Shown piece by piece: positions 1-8,146 of a stretch of 64,000 bases of DNA (positions are counted from its first letter, which is position 1; every line of letters begins with the position of its first letter). The translations under genes and the position numbers were made by a program. The notes under the pieces are model-generated. The model did no database searches, had not been told where the DNA came from, and worked only from the letters and a program-made list of their open reading frames with translations. The stretch covers positions 3,474,001 to 3,538,000 of the forward strand of contig NZ_CP117025.1 of NCBI RefSeq assembly GCF_028551275.1, written 5' to 3'. This DNA comes from Sphingomonas hankookensis. GTDB lineage: Bacteria; Pseudomonadota; Alphaproteobacteria; Sphingomonadales; Sphingomonadaceae.

Positions 1-562
1 CGATGACATATTGGCTGTTCGACGCGACCGCATCGACCAGCACCGAATTGTCCTTCTTGCGCCCGGTCAGCAGCTTGCAGTCGACGCAGCGCTGCACGCA
101 GTCATGCCCGCCGCGATAGAGCGAGGCGCGCGCGCACAACAGGCTATAGTCGCGCAGCGTGTGGACGATGCGGATATTGCGCCGTTTGGCCTCGGCCCAG
201 ATTTCGGTCGAGAACCCTTGCAGGTTGTTGGTGTGCAGCACGTCCGGGCGGATGCGATCCATCAGCGCGACGAGATCGCGGGTCGCCGCCGGATTGCGCC
301 GGTCGCGCAGATGCCATGCCAGGCGGCGGGGCTTGGATTCGTTGCGTTCGGCGTCGAACGGCCAGTACAGGTTGCGTAGCGGCAAGCGGTGGATCGTCAC
401 CGCGCCGTCCTGTTCCTCGCGCTGGTCGTCGGCGTCGTGCAGGCTGGCGACATGGACCTCGTGCCCGCGCCGGGCGGCGGCCCGCGCCAGCAGCGCGACG
501 CTGCGTTCCGCGCCGCCCACGGTCGATGGCGGGTACAGGGTATTGACGATAAAAACCTTCAC
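1..562 (-). CDS. Glycosyltransferase family 4, N-terminal part (gene runs off the left edge)
   Basis: The reading frame opens with GTG at 562 and stays open to position 1, giving about 187 residues of the N-terminal Rossmann half of a GT-B enzyme. The start reads VKVFIVNTLYPPSTVGGAER, the usual strand-loop with a glycine pair. Near the cut end is a cysteine cluster (HDCVQRCVDCK) after a LRDYSLLC stretch. The complete GT4 at 1352 has the matching cluster (HECVRQCKGCR), so the two are paralogues. The role is probably adding a sugar to a lipid-linked EPS or capsule repeat unit at the inner membrane face; donor and acceptor cannot be read. The C-terminal donor-binding half is outside the window. 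It is divergent from the acyltransferase at 725. Confidence 0.8.
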   Translation of the reverse strand, partial: MKVFIVNTLYPPSTVGGAERSVALLARAAARRGHEVHVASLHDADDQREEQDGAVTIHRLPLRNLYWPFDAERNESKPRRLAWHLRDRRNPAATRDLVALMDRIRPDVLHTNNLQGFSTEIWAEAKRRNIRIVHTLRDYSLLCARASLYRGGHDCVQRCVDCKLLTGRKKDNSVLVDAVASNSQYVI

Positions 563-724
563 GACCGCGTCTCCGCCCCTTTTCGACCGATGCCGCCCCG
601 ACGACGTAGCGGCGCTACTATCAGCTTACGTCCGGTAAGGATATGGTAGCGCAGGAGACGATACGAAGGTTTCATGCCGCACTGCAACCTTGACCCGGTG
701 CGTGCTTGCGACGAAGGCCCACGC

Positions 725-1303
725 ATGACCGATGCATCGTCCCGATCCCCACGATTTCGCACGCTGGTACAGCAGGATATCGCCCATTTCGCCCGGCGCG
801 ACGGCGAAGCGATCACGCGCGGCTTCCTGCTGCGCCTGTTCCTGCTGACCCAGGGGTTCCAGTTCGTGCTGGCCCGGCGGATCCAGGACGTGTTGCCGCG
901 CCTGCCGCTCGTCGGGCGACCGGCACGGCGGATCTGGTGGTGGTGGACCTGTCGCCGCTTCGGTGCCGAGCTGGCGATCGACGCGACCTTCGGCGGCGGC
1001 CTCTACATACCCCATCCCTATGGCATCGTCGTCGGCGCCTGTACCGTCGGGCGGGACGTCACGATCCTGCAGAATGTGACGATCGGCACCCGTAGCAGCG
1101 ACGATATCGGTCGCGCAACGATTGGCGATGGAACTTATCTAGCCGCTGGTGCGGTTATACTGGGTCCGGTACGAATCGGTGCCGGCGCAAGGATCGGCGC
1201 AAACGCCGTCGTATTGCAGGACGTCGCGGCGGGGGAGGCCGCAGTCGGCGTGCCTGCGCGAACGGTACGTTCCGCGCATAACGCCGATCTTCACTTGAAT
1301 TAA
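725..1303 (+). CDS. Left-handed beta-helix (hexapeptide repeat) acyltransferase, CysE/WcaB-like
   Basis: 192 residues. The N-terminal half is helical (RTLVQQDIAHFARRDGE) as in serine acetyltransferases. The C-terminal half carries hexapeptide repeats (IPHPYGIVVGACTVGRDVTI, then IGDGTYLAAGAVILG and IGAGARIGANAVV). IPHPYG resembles the catalytic-His region of CysE-type enzymes. ATG at 725 is preferred over an upstream in-frame ATG at 674 because GAAGG lies about 10 bases before it. Lying between two glycosyltransferases, it more likely O-acetylates a polysaccharide or sugar intermediate with acetyl-CoA than makes O-acetylserine. That is inference from context; a second CysE cannot be excluded by sequence alone. 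Confidence 0.75.
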   Translation: MTDASSRSPRFRTLVQQDIAHFARRDGEAITRGFLLRLFLLTQGFQFVLARRIQDVLPRLPLVGRPARRIWWWWTCRRFGAELAIDATFGGGLYIPHPYGIVVGACTVGRDVTILQNVTIGTRSSDDIGRATIGDGTYLAAGAVILGPVRIGAGARIGANAVVLQDVAAGEAAVGVPARTVRSAHNADLHLN

Positions 1304-1351
1304 GGACTTTGCCGTTACACGGTCGGCGAGTTGGGGGGCGCGACGAGTTTC

Positions 1352-2578
1352 ATGCGTATATTGGAAGTAAGCGCCTTCTATACCCCGTACATTATCGGTG
1401 GTGCGGAAATCTGTGCCCAGAATTTGACCGAATGGTTCACCGAACAGGGCCATGAGGTCGCGGTGCTGTCGGCCGCGCCGCAACGCGAGCATGAAAGCTG
1501 GGGCACGCCGATGAACGGCTACCGCCTCTACCGCGTCGGCACCCCGCATATCTATCCGGTGTTCCAGGCGAGTACCGCGCCGGGCTGGAAGAAGCCGATC
1601 TGGCACCTTCAGGACATTTACGACCCGCGCAACGAAGCGATGTTCGAGCGGGTGATCGAGGATTTCCGGCCGGATTTCGCCCATATCCACTGGATTCAGG
1701 GGCTGGGCTATAACGGGCTGAAGGTCTTGGCGCGGCACGACATCCCGACCGCGATCACGCTGCACGACCTCGCCTATGTCTGCGTGCGTACGACGATGTT
1801 CCGCGGCGACCATGAATGCGTACGGCAGTGCAAGGGTTGCCGCATGAGCATGAACGCCAAGATCGGCTATCTGGAGGATATCCCCCGGCTCGGCTTCATC
1901 TCGCCATCGCGCGCGAACCTCGACAAGGTCGGCAGCCTGATGCCGATCGCGCAATATCCCTCGTTCCACATCCTCAACCCGATCACCTACCCCGCCCCCA
2001 GCGTCCCCCATATGCCGTCGGACAAGGTGCGGTTGCTGTTCGTCGGGCGGCTGGAGAATACCAAGGGGATCGGCTTCGCGCTCGACCTGCTCGAGCCGCT
2101 GGCCGAACGCTACGATTTCCACCTGACCGTGCTCGGCAAGGGGCCGGAGGAAGAGGCGCTGCGCCGCCGCTTCGGCCATCTGCCCTGGGTGGATATCGTC
2201 GGCCATGTGCCGTTGCAGCAAGTGGCCGACACCATGGCGCAGAGCGACCTGCTGCTCGTGCCGTCGCTGTGGATGGAGAATTCGCCCGGAGTCGTGTTCC
2301 AGGCGCTGGGGGTCGGCCTGCCGGTCCTGGCCAGCGACAAGGGCGGACTGCCCGAACTGATCGATCCGGGCCGCAACGGCTATATCGCGCCGGCGGGCGA
2401 CACCGATCGCTGGCGCGAGCAGATCGTGTCGCTGCTCGAACGGCCCGAACAGCTCGGCGCGCTGCGCGAACAGACGGCGACGTCGGCGGCGGAGTTCGAT
2501 TACGGCAACCTCGCGCAGAAGATGCTCGACGCCTTTGCCGTTATCCGCGACCATCGCCGTCCCACCGCGAGCCATTAG
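1352..2578 (+). CDS. Glycosyltransferase family 4
   Basis: 408 residues with GT-B architecture. The N-terminal domain has a PYIIGGAE loop near residue 15. A cysteine cluster (HECVRQCKGCR) lies around residues 150-165. The C-terminal domain begins at LLFVGRLENTKGIG and carries the donor-site segment ENSPGVVFQALGVGLPVLAS. Most GT4 enzymes have an E-x7-E motif here; the first Glu is present but the second position is Gln. ATG at 1352 is preceded by a run of G (TTGGGGGGCG); a TTG at 1331 is the alternative. It follows the acyltransferase by about 50 bases and precedes export genes on the same strand, so it probably extends the EPS repeat unit. Donor and linkage are unknown. Confidence 0.85.
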   Translation: MRILEVSAFYTPYIIGGAEICAQNLTEWFTEQGHEVAVLSAAPQREHESWGTPMNGYRLYRVGTPHIYPVFQASTAPGWKKPIWHLQDIYDPRNEAMFERVIEDFRPDFAHIHWIQGLGYNGLKVLARHDIPTAITLHDLAYVCVRTTMFRGDHECVRQCKGCRMSMNAKIGYLEDIPRLGFISPSRANLDKVGSLMPIAQYPSFHILNPITYPAPSVPHMPSDKVRLLFVGRLENTKGIGFALDLLEPLAERYDFHLTVLGKGPEEEALRRRFGHLPWVDIVGHVPLQQVADTMAQSDLLLVPSLWMENSPGVVFQALGVGLPVLASDKGGLPELIDPGRNGYIAPAGDTDRWREQIVSLLERPEQLGALREQTATSAAEFDYGNLAQKMLDAFAVIRDHRRPTASH

Positions 2579-2649
2579 GGTGCGGACCCATGCTGCAACG
2601 CAACATTACCTTATTGTCTCGCTCCGGTGATCCGGGCATAAGGCGCGGC

Positions 2650-3876
2650 GTGACAACGATATTGCCCTTCCGATCCCGTGCCTTCGGCACGCTGGTACCG
2701 CTTGTCGCGGGTGTCGTGGCCCTGCCGGCATCGGCACAGACCGCGACCCCGGCCTTCCAGCCGCGCGATACCCGCGTGGAGCGTCCCGAGATCCGCGATC
2801 CGGCCTTCACCCTGTCGGCCGGGCTGCTCGGCACCTATGATGATAATATCTTCCGTACCGATTCGGCGAGGCAGCGGCCGGTCGACGACTTCATCCTCAC
2901 GCCGCAGGTCAACGGCCAGTACAAGCGGCAGATCGGGCTGAACGACATTACCGTGCGCGCCGATGCCAGCTATGGCTATTATGTGCGCAATCCGGGGCGC
3001 AGCCGGGTCCAGGCGATCCTCGACACGCAGGGCACGTTCCGCATCGCGGGCACCTGCGTCGTCAAGCCGCTCGCCCGGATCCAGCGGCAGCGCGCCGACT
3101 ATGGCGACATCAACGGCTCGATCGACAATTTCCAGACCTTCACCGCGCTGGGGCTGGAGGCGACCTGCCCGCGTACCGTCGGCCTCTTCCCCATCGTCGG
3201 CGTCCGTCGCGACACATCGGACAATGATCCGCGCTTCGCCTTCGCCAATCAGAAGGCGATCAGCTACACCGCCGGCATCGGCTATGCGCGGCCCAGCATC
3301 GGCACGATGACCGCCTATTACAACCGGATCGACAGCGACCGCAGCGCCATCGGCGTGACCAACCATATCGACCGGGCGGGCGTCACCTTCGTCCGTTCGG
3401 TGGTGTCGAGCGCGTCGCTGAAGGCCGATGTCCAGTACCTCAACGCGCGCAGCATCGGCGCGGTCGTCCGCCCCTATCGCGGGCTCGGCTGGGCCGGCGA
3501 ACTCGTCTACCGCCCGTTGCCGCGCCTGTCGCTGACCGGCACGACCGACCGCCGCATCATCAACGACACCTTGGTCCCGGCCGGGTTCGCGGTGCAGACC
3601 GATTACGGCCTGCGCGCCGACTGGCAATTCGCCGAGCGCACGCAGATCCGGACGCAGGCCAGCTACGCCACCCGCTCGTTCCGGGGCGATCCGCTGGTCA
3701 TCGTCAGCGGGATCAACGACGACACGCTGGTCGACGCGCTGGTGCGCATGACCCGGCGGGTCGGTGCCCGTGTCGACCTGCAGGTCGAGGCGCGCCACAT
3801 CTCGCGCCAGACCGATACCGATGCGAACCAGTATAAAGTCACGTTGGCGACAGGTGGCATCACCTATCGCTTCTGA
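2650..3876 (+). CDS. Outer-membrane beta-barrel protein of the EPS export locus (BBP2-like)
   Basis: 408 residues from GTG at 2650, which gives a normal signal peptide (basic start, hydrophobic FGTLVPLVAGVVALPA, cleavage after ASAQ) and has AAGG eight bases upstream. An in-frame ATG at 2590 would add 20 residues and make the signal n-region unusually long. The mature part is rich in alternating hydrophobic strands with aromatic girdles (YGYYV, FTLSAGLLGTYDDNIF) and ends in ITYRF, a C-terminal Phe typical of barrels inserted by BamA. This resembles the beta-barrel porin 2 group seen in EPS clusters of alphaproteobacteria. It directly precedes the Wza-like gene, suggesting a role in secretion or in organising the outer-membrane exit; the exact function is not established. 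Confidence 0.72.
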   Translation: MTTILPFRSRAFGTLVPLVAGVVALPASAQTATPAFQPRDTRVERPEIRDPAFTLSAGLLGTYDDNIFRTDSARQRPVDDFILTPQVNGQYKRQIGLNDITVRADASYGYYVRNPGRSRVQAILDTQGTFRIAGTCVVKPLARIQRQRADYGDINGSIDNFQTFTALGLEATCPRTVGLFPIVGVRRDTSDNDPRFAFANQKAISYTAGIGYARPSIGTMTAYYNRIDSDRSAIGVTNHIDRAGVTFVRSVVSSASLKADVQYLNARSIGAVVRPYRGLGWAGELVYRPLPRLSLTGTTDRRIINDTLVPAGFAVQTDYGLRADWQFAERTQIRTQASYATRSFRGDPLVIVSGINDDTLVDALVRMTRRVGARVDLQVEARHISRQTDTDANQYKVTLATGGITYRF

Positions 3877-3904
3877 CCGACGAATCATCCGTGAAGGATC
3901 GACC

Positions 3905-4705
3905 ATGCATATGTTTCGAGCATTGCTGACCGCCGCGCCGCTGCTGGCGCTCGCCCCCGCCGCCATGGCGCAGACCGCTGCTGCCCCGGCCTATGCACCG
4001 GCATCGGCGCCTGCCGCCGCCTATGTGCTCGGCGCGAACGACGAGATCGAGGTGAAGGTCTTCGGCCAGCCCGACATGAGCTACAAGACGCGCATCCGCG
4101 CCGACGGAACGATCACCGCCCCCTATCTCGGCACTGTCATGGCGGCGGGCAAGACGACGGGCCAGCTGTCCGACGAGATGATGCGCACCTTCCTGCGCCA
4201 GAAGATCCTGAGCGCGCCGTCGATCAACATCGAGGTGACGACCTTCGCCAGCAAGACGGTGACCGTGCTGGGCGCGGTGCCGACCGCCGGCCTCTACGCG
4301 CTCGACCAGCCCTATTCGGTCGCGGCGATGGTCGCGAAGGCCGGCGGCGCGCGTGCCGATGGTGCCAACACCGTCATCCTGACCCGCGCCAACGGGCAGG
4401 TCGAGCGCATCTCGCTGACCGATGCCGCCACCGCCGCGACGCGGTTGGTGGCACCGGGCGACACCGTGTTCGTGCCGACCGCCGAAAAGGTCTATGTCTA
4501 TGGCGAGGTCAATCGCGGTGGCGCCTTCCCGGTGACGCCGGGCATGACCTTCCGCCAGGCGCTGGCGCTGGCCGAGGGGCCGACGCTCGCCGGTTCGACC
4601 CGGCGGATCGAGGTGCGCCGCGGCGGCAAGCCGCTTACCAAGCCGTCGCTCGACGACGTGGTGCAGCCCGAGGACGTGCTGGTCATCAAGGAAAAATGGT
4701 TCTGA
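3905..4705 (+). CDS. Polysaccharide export protein, Wza/GelD-like (Poly_export plus SLBB domains)
   Basis: 266 residues. A signal peptide ends at AMAQ. The Poly_export domain starts at YVLGANDEIEVKVFGQPDMS, continues through RIRADGTITAPYLGTV, and is followed by SLBB-like segments (VTVLGAVPTAGLYAL; VYVYGEVNRGGAFPV). The protein ends with QPEDVLVIKEKWF. GAAGGA lies 8-9 bases before the ATG. The signal cleavage site has no lipobox Cys, so unlike E. coli Wza it may not be a lipoprotein. The family forms the outer-membrane or periplasmic conduit for EPS. Gene order with the following ATPase and Wzc-like gene matches the gelD/spsD - gelC/spsC - gelE/spsE arrangement of sphingan clusters, with one extra gene inserted. 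Confidence 0.9.
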   Translation: MHMFRALLTAAPLLALAPAAMAQTAAAPAYAPASAPAAAYVLGANDEIEVKVFGQPDMSYKTRIRADGTITAPYLGTVMAAGKTTGQLSDEMMRTFLRQKILSAPSINIEVTTFASKTVTVLGAVPTAGLYALDQPYSVAAMVAKAGGARADGANTVILTRANGQVERISLTDAATAATRLVAPGDTVFVPTAEKVYVYGEVNRGGAFPVTPGMTFRQALALAEGPTLAGSTRRIEVRRGGKPLTKPSLDDVVQPEDVLVIKEKWF

Positions 4706-4754
4706 TGCCCGTACCGCCCGTCCGGCCCCGTCAGCGTTTCGCAAGGTATCGCGT

Positions 4755-6083
4755 ATGAACGTCTTCCGTCAGTTCGCCGACTGGCTCGGCCGCCTGCTGG
4801 AGCCGCAGCCGGCCGTGCGCAGCCTGCCCCGCCCGGTGCAGGGTGCCGCTCCGGTCCCGGCCGTGCCGTTCCAGGCCCCGCCGGCGCCGGCCAGGCCGGA
4901 ACGGTCGCGGCGGGCGATCATGCACGAGGTGTTCGACACCGGGATGCCGGTCGCCAATCGCGCGGCGCTGGCCGGGCGTACCAACGAGCTGGAACGGCTG
5001 CTGGATGCGGTCCTCGACCATCGCAAGCACGGCATCATCTATGGCGCGCGCGGGTCGGGCAAGACGTCGCTGTCGCGCATCTTCGGCGACATGGCCGATG
5101 AGCGCGGCTGCCTCGTCCTCTACAATCTCGCCAGCGGCGACATCGCGTTCCACGACCTGTTCCGCCCCTATCTGCTCGACATCGCCGCCGAACCGCAGTC
5201 GAAGGTGCGCCGGTCGGAAGTCGACGCGCTGCTGAACGAACCGTTCGACGCGCGCCGGCTGGCCAGCCTGCTCGCCGACCGGGTGGAACGGCGCACGATC
5301 CTGATGCTCGACGAGTTCGACCGGGTGCATTCGCAGGAGACCAAGGCAGAGCTGGCAGCGCTGATGAAGCTGCTGTCGGACATGCGTTCCGAGGTCAGCA
5401 TCGTCACGATCGGCATCGCCGCCAATCTCGAGGACCTGATCGCCGGCCATCCCTCGCTGCGCCGCCACCTGATCGGCGTCGCGGTCGGCGGGCTGACCCC
5501 GACCGATCTCGACGCGCTGCTGCGCCGCTGCCTGAACCGTGTCGATCTCGACATCACCGACGATGCCGCCGCGACGATCGTGTCGGCGGCGGTCGGATCG
5601 CCCTATCACCTGCGGCTGTTCGGCCTTTATGCCGCGCTGCAGGCCGATGCGATGGGCAAGACCGTGATCGACGCCGATGTCGCGTCGCGCGGATTGCAGG
5701 TCGCGTTCGCCGAATGGCGCGACGTCAGCCGCCGCAACGCCGACCTGCTGCTGGCGCAGATCGACCGGCCGCGCGCGTCGGCGCTGCCCGCCGCCATCAT
5801 CTGCCTCAACGCCGCGATGCGCTCGCGCGTCGACCGGGCGGAGGTGATCGCGGAGCTTGGCGAACCCGGCAGCGCCGAACAGGTCGATGCCATGCTCGAC
5901 ACGCTCGCCCCGATCCTGGTCGAAAGCAGCACGTCCGGCCAATATGTGTTCGACGATTCGCTGGCGCCGCAATTCTTCTTGCTGCTCTTCACCCGCAAGA
6001 TCGCGTCGGACGGCGGCAGCATCGGCCGCGGCGCGGGCGACGACCTGCGCGCGCTTCTTCACGACAAGGGGGCCACCCAATGA
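4755..6083 (+). CDS. ExeA-like AAA ATPase of the EPS locus
   Basis: 442 residues. A proline-rich N-terminal stretch (residues about 15-50) precedes an AAA domain with Walker A GARGSGKTS at about 97-105 and Walker B LMLDEFD at about 183-189, then a TIGIAANLEDLIAGHPSLRR sensor-like region. The C-terminal part looks like a winged helix. No transmembrane segment is evident. Related ATPases accompany chain-length proteins in several EPS loci (for example those tied to exosortase systems), but no exosortase is seen here. The stop overlaps the next start (ATGA at 6080-6083), so it is translationally coupled to the Wzc-like gene. Because the kinase-like protein two genes on lacks a P-loop, this enzyme may be the only ATPase of the complex (inference). 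Confidence 0.8.
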   Translation: MNVFRQFADWLGRLLEPQPAVRSLPRPVQGAAPVPAVPFQAPPAPARPERSRRAIMHEVFDTGMPVANRAALAGRTNELERLLDAVLDHRKHGIIYGARGSGKTSLSRIFGDMADERGCLVLYNLASGDIAFHDLFRPYLLDIAAEPQSKVRRSEVDALLNEPFDARRLASLLADRVERRTILMLDEFDRVHSQETKAELAALMKLLSDMRSEVSIVTIGIAANLEDLIAGHPSLRRHLIGVAVGGLTPTDLDALLRRCLNRVDLDITDDAAATIVSAAVGSPYHLRLFGLYAALQADAMGKTVIDADVASRGLQVAFAEWRDVSRRNADLLLAQIDRPRASALPAAIICLNAAMRSRVDRAEVIAELGEPGSAEQVDAMLDTLAPILVESSTSGQYVFDDSLAPQFFLLLFTRKIASDGGSIGRGAGDDLRALLHDKGATQ

Positions 6084-7444
6084 TGAGCTTCTCCGACCTG
6101 ATCAGCGCGATCCGGCATCGGCTGCGTACCGTGATTATCGTCGGGCTGCTCGTGTTCGGCGCACTAGTCGCGCTGGCCATGGTGCAGAAGCGGCAGTACA
6201 GCGCCTCCTCGTCGCTGCTGGTCGACCTGACGCAGAGCGACAGCAACGCCGCCAACGCCAATGGCAACGCCCAGCAGAACGCATCGGTGATCGACACGAT
6301 CATCGGGACGCAGATCGACATCATCCGCAGCAACGCGGTGCTGGAGGAAGTCGCGCGGACCGACCCCGCCTTCCAGAGCGCGGCATTTGGCGAAACCGCC
6401 GAACAGCGCATCCAGAACGCGACCGGGCTGCTCCGCCGCCAGCTGATGATCGGCAGCGAAAAGGGCAGCAACGTCATCCGCCTGAGCTATACCGCGACCG
6501 ATCCGGAAGCGGCGGCGGCGACGCTCAACCGCATCGTCGACACCTATCTGACCAAGCAGGTCGAGCTGCGCACCAGCCCGGCGCGCAACAGCGCGAAATG
6601 GTATGACGAGCGCACCCGTGCCGTGCGCGAACGTTTCGAAGCGGCCCAGCGCCGCCTGTCGGACTTCCAGCGCGCCAACGGCATCGTCGGCGTCGACCGC
6701 ATGGACATCGAAGGCGACCGGGCGAAGAACCTGTCGACCGAACTGGTGCAGGCCCAGGCCGAAGCCGCCGCGGCCCGCGCCCGCGCGACGTCGTCGGACG
6801 GCCCGGAAGTCGAATCCTCCACCATCGTGCAGGAACTGCAGCGCGAGGTCGGGTTGCAGGCGGGCAAGGTCGCCGAACTGTCGAAGACGCTGGGCGCCGC
6901 CCATCCGACGATGGTCGCCGCCAATGCCCAGCTGTCGGCGCTGCGCAGCGAACTGGCCAAGGCCCGTTCGACCCAGGCCGGCGCGCTCGATTCGGCCAGC
7001 CTTGCCGCCGGCCGGCGCGAGGCCGAGCTGCGCGCGCGGCTGGAACAGCAGCAGCAGCGGATGCTGAGCATGTCGGGCGTGCAGGACCAGCTGAACGTCC
7101 TGCAGCGCGACGTCGACGCCACCCGCCAGACCTATGACACGGTGCGCCAGCGCTTCAACGAAGCCTCGCTGCAGAGCGAGATTTCGCAGGCCAATGCCAG
7201 CCGTCTCGACGAAGCCGTGGCACCGCTGCTGCCCTCGACCCCCAACCTGCCGTTGTGGTTCGCCGCCGCGCTGGTGCTGGGGCTGGGTGCCGGCATCGGT
7301 GCCGCCGCCGCGCAGGAATTCGTGCGGCCGCGCCTGCGCACCGCATCGGGCACCGCATCGGCGCTCGACCTTGACGTCATCGTCGACATGACCGCGCTCG
7401 ACGGCGCCGGTCGCCACCATTCGAACAGGGAGTTCGCGGCATGA
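6080..7444 (+). CDS. Polysaccharide co-polymerase (Wzz/Wzc-like chain-length determinant, GelC/SpsC-like)
   Basis: 454 residues. An N-terminal transmembrane helix (about 18-38: VIIVGLLVFGALVALAMV) is followed by a Wzz domain, a long periplasmic region rich in heptads and Gln (about 190-370, coiled coil), and a second transmembrane segment (about 390-412: LPLWFAAALVLGLGAGIGAA). PSTPNLP before the second helix matches the proline motif of this family. There is no kinase domain on the C-terminus, only about 35 cytoplasmic residues; a separate kinase-like gene follows, as in the two-gene sphingan layout. It controls polymer length and links polymerisation to export. Both ends overlap neighbours by ATGA. 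Confidence 0.88.
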   Translation: MMSFSDLISAIRHRLRTVIIVGLLVFGALVALAMVQKRQYSASSSLLVDLTQSDSNAANANGNAQQNASVIDTIIGTQIDIIRSNAVLEEVARTDPAFQSAAFGETAEQRIQNATGLLRRQLMIGSEKGSNVIRLSYTATDPEAAAATLNRIVDTYLTKQVELRTSPARNSAKWYDERTRAVRERFEAAQRRLSDFQRANGIVGVDRMDIEGDRAKNLSTELVQAQAEAAAARARATSSDGPEVESSTIVQELQREVGLQAGKVAELSKTLGAAHPTMVAANAQLSALRSELAKARSTQAGALDSASLAAGRREAELRARLEQQQQRMLSMSGVQDQLNVLQRDVDATRQTYDTVRQRFNEASLQSEISQANASRLDEAVAPLLPSTPNLPLWFAAALVLGLGAGIGAAAAQEFVRPRLRTASGTASALDLDVIVDMTALDGAGRHHSNREFAA

Positions 7445-8124
7445 GGATCCGGTCGAGCAACTGGGCGGAGGATACCGCCCCGATCGCCGCCGATCGCGCG
7501 GAGCGGGTCGGCGTCGCCCCGGCGGTGTCGGCGGCGCAGGTCGATCCGTCGCTGGTCGCGGCGTTCGATCTCGAACTGCCCTATGTCGTCGCGCTGCGCA
7601 CGGTGCGCAGCCGGATCGTCCAGCATTACGGCACCGATGGCGAACAGCAGGCCTTTTCCTGCGCGATCATCGGGCTGGACTGCGAAGAGGAACTGGCCGC
7701 GTTCGCCGCCAACCTGTCGGTCGTGATGGCGCGGATGCAGACGCCGACGCTGCTGATCGACGGCAATCTGTCGCAGGCATCGGTCCATCCGCTGTTCGGC
7801 CTGCCTGAGCGGACCGAGGCGCAGGCGACGCCGATCGCCAACCTCTGGGTCGCCGGATCGGGCGGCGCGACCGGACAGGCGGCGCTCGAACAGCGCCCGA
7901 TCCTGGAGCGCAGCTATGACTGGAACCTGCCGGTGACGCAGACGCTGGCGGCGCTCAGCGTACAGGGTGCGGCCAGCGGCGCGTCGATCGCGGCGGCGCT
8001 TACCGGCTTCGACCAGGCGATCCTGCTGCTGCGCAAGAACGTCACCGCCCGCCGCGCCGCGCGGCAGCTGGTCGACCGGCTGGACGAACGGCGGATCGCG
8101 ATCACCGGCACCGTGCTGGTCTGA
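7441..8124 (+). CDS. Bacterial tyrosine-kinase-like (CpsD/GelE-like) protein with a lost P-loop
   Basis: 227 residues. The fold can be recognised from LELPYVVALRTVRSRI (the usual E-x-R helix region), AAFAANLSVVMARMQTPTLLI followed by DGNL (normally LLIDADL) and SVHPLFGLPER. The Walker A that should read GEGKST is replaced by IGLDCEEELA, and Walker A-prime Asp is followed by Gly-Asn rather than Ala-Asp. No Tyr-rich tail is present. It is therefore unlikely to bind ATP in the normal way or to autophosphorylate, and may be a structural partner of the chain-length protein encoded just upstream (4-base overlap). The reading frame is intact, with no sign of decay, so the degeneration seems selected. 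Position corresponds to gelE/spsE. Confidence 0.75.
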   Translation: MRIRSSNWAEDTAPIAADRAERVGVAPAVSAAQVDPSLVAAFDLELPYVVALRTVRSRIVQHYGTDGEQQAFSCAIIGLDCEEELAAFAANLSVVMARMQTPTLLIDGNLSQASVHPLFGLPERTEAQATPIANLWVAGSGGATGQAALEQRPILERSYDWNLPVTQTLAALSVQGAASGASIAAALTGFDQAILLLRKNVTARRAARQLVDRLDERRIAITGTVLV

Positions 8125-8146
8125 CGTCCGCGATTACGATCCCGTC

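Noticed and set aside
1139..2575. A 478-codon minus-strand frame opposite the second GT4
   Set aside because: Shadow with no motifs; the plus-strand GT4 frame is complete and starts after a G-rich site.
7441..8124. Pseudogene call for the kinase-like protein
   Set aside because: The frame is intact, both ends are translationally placed within the operon and flanking motifs are kept, so a functional non-kinase role is more likely than decay.
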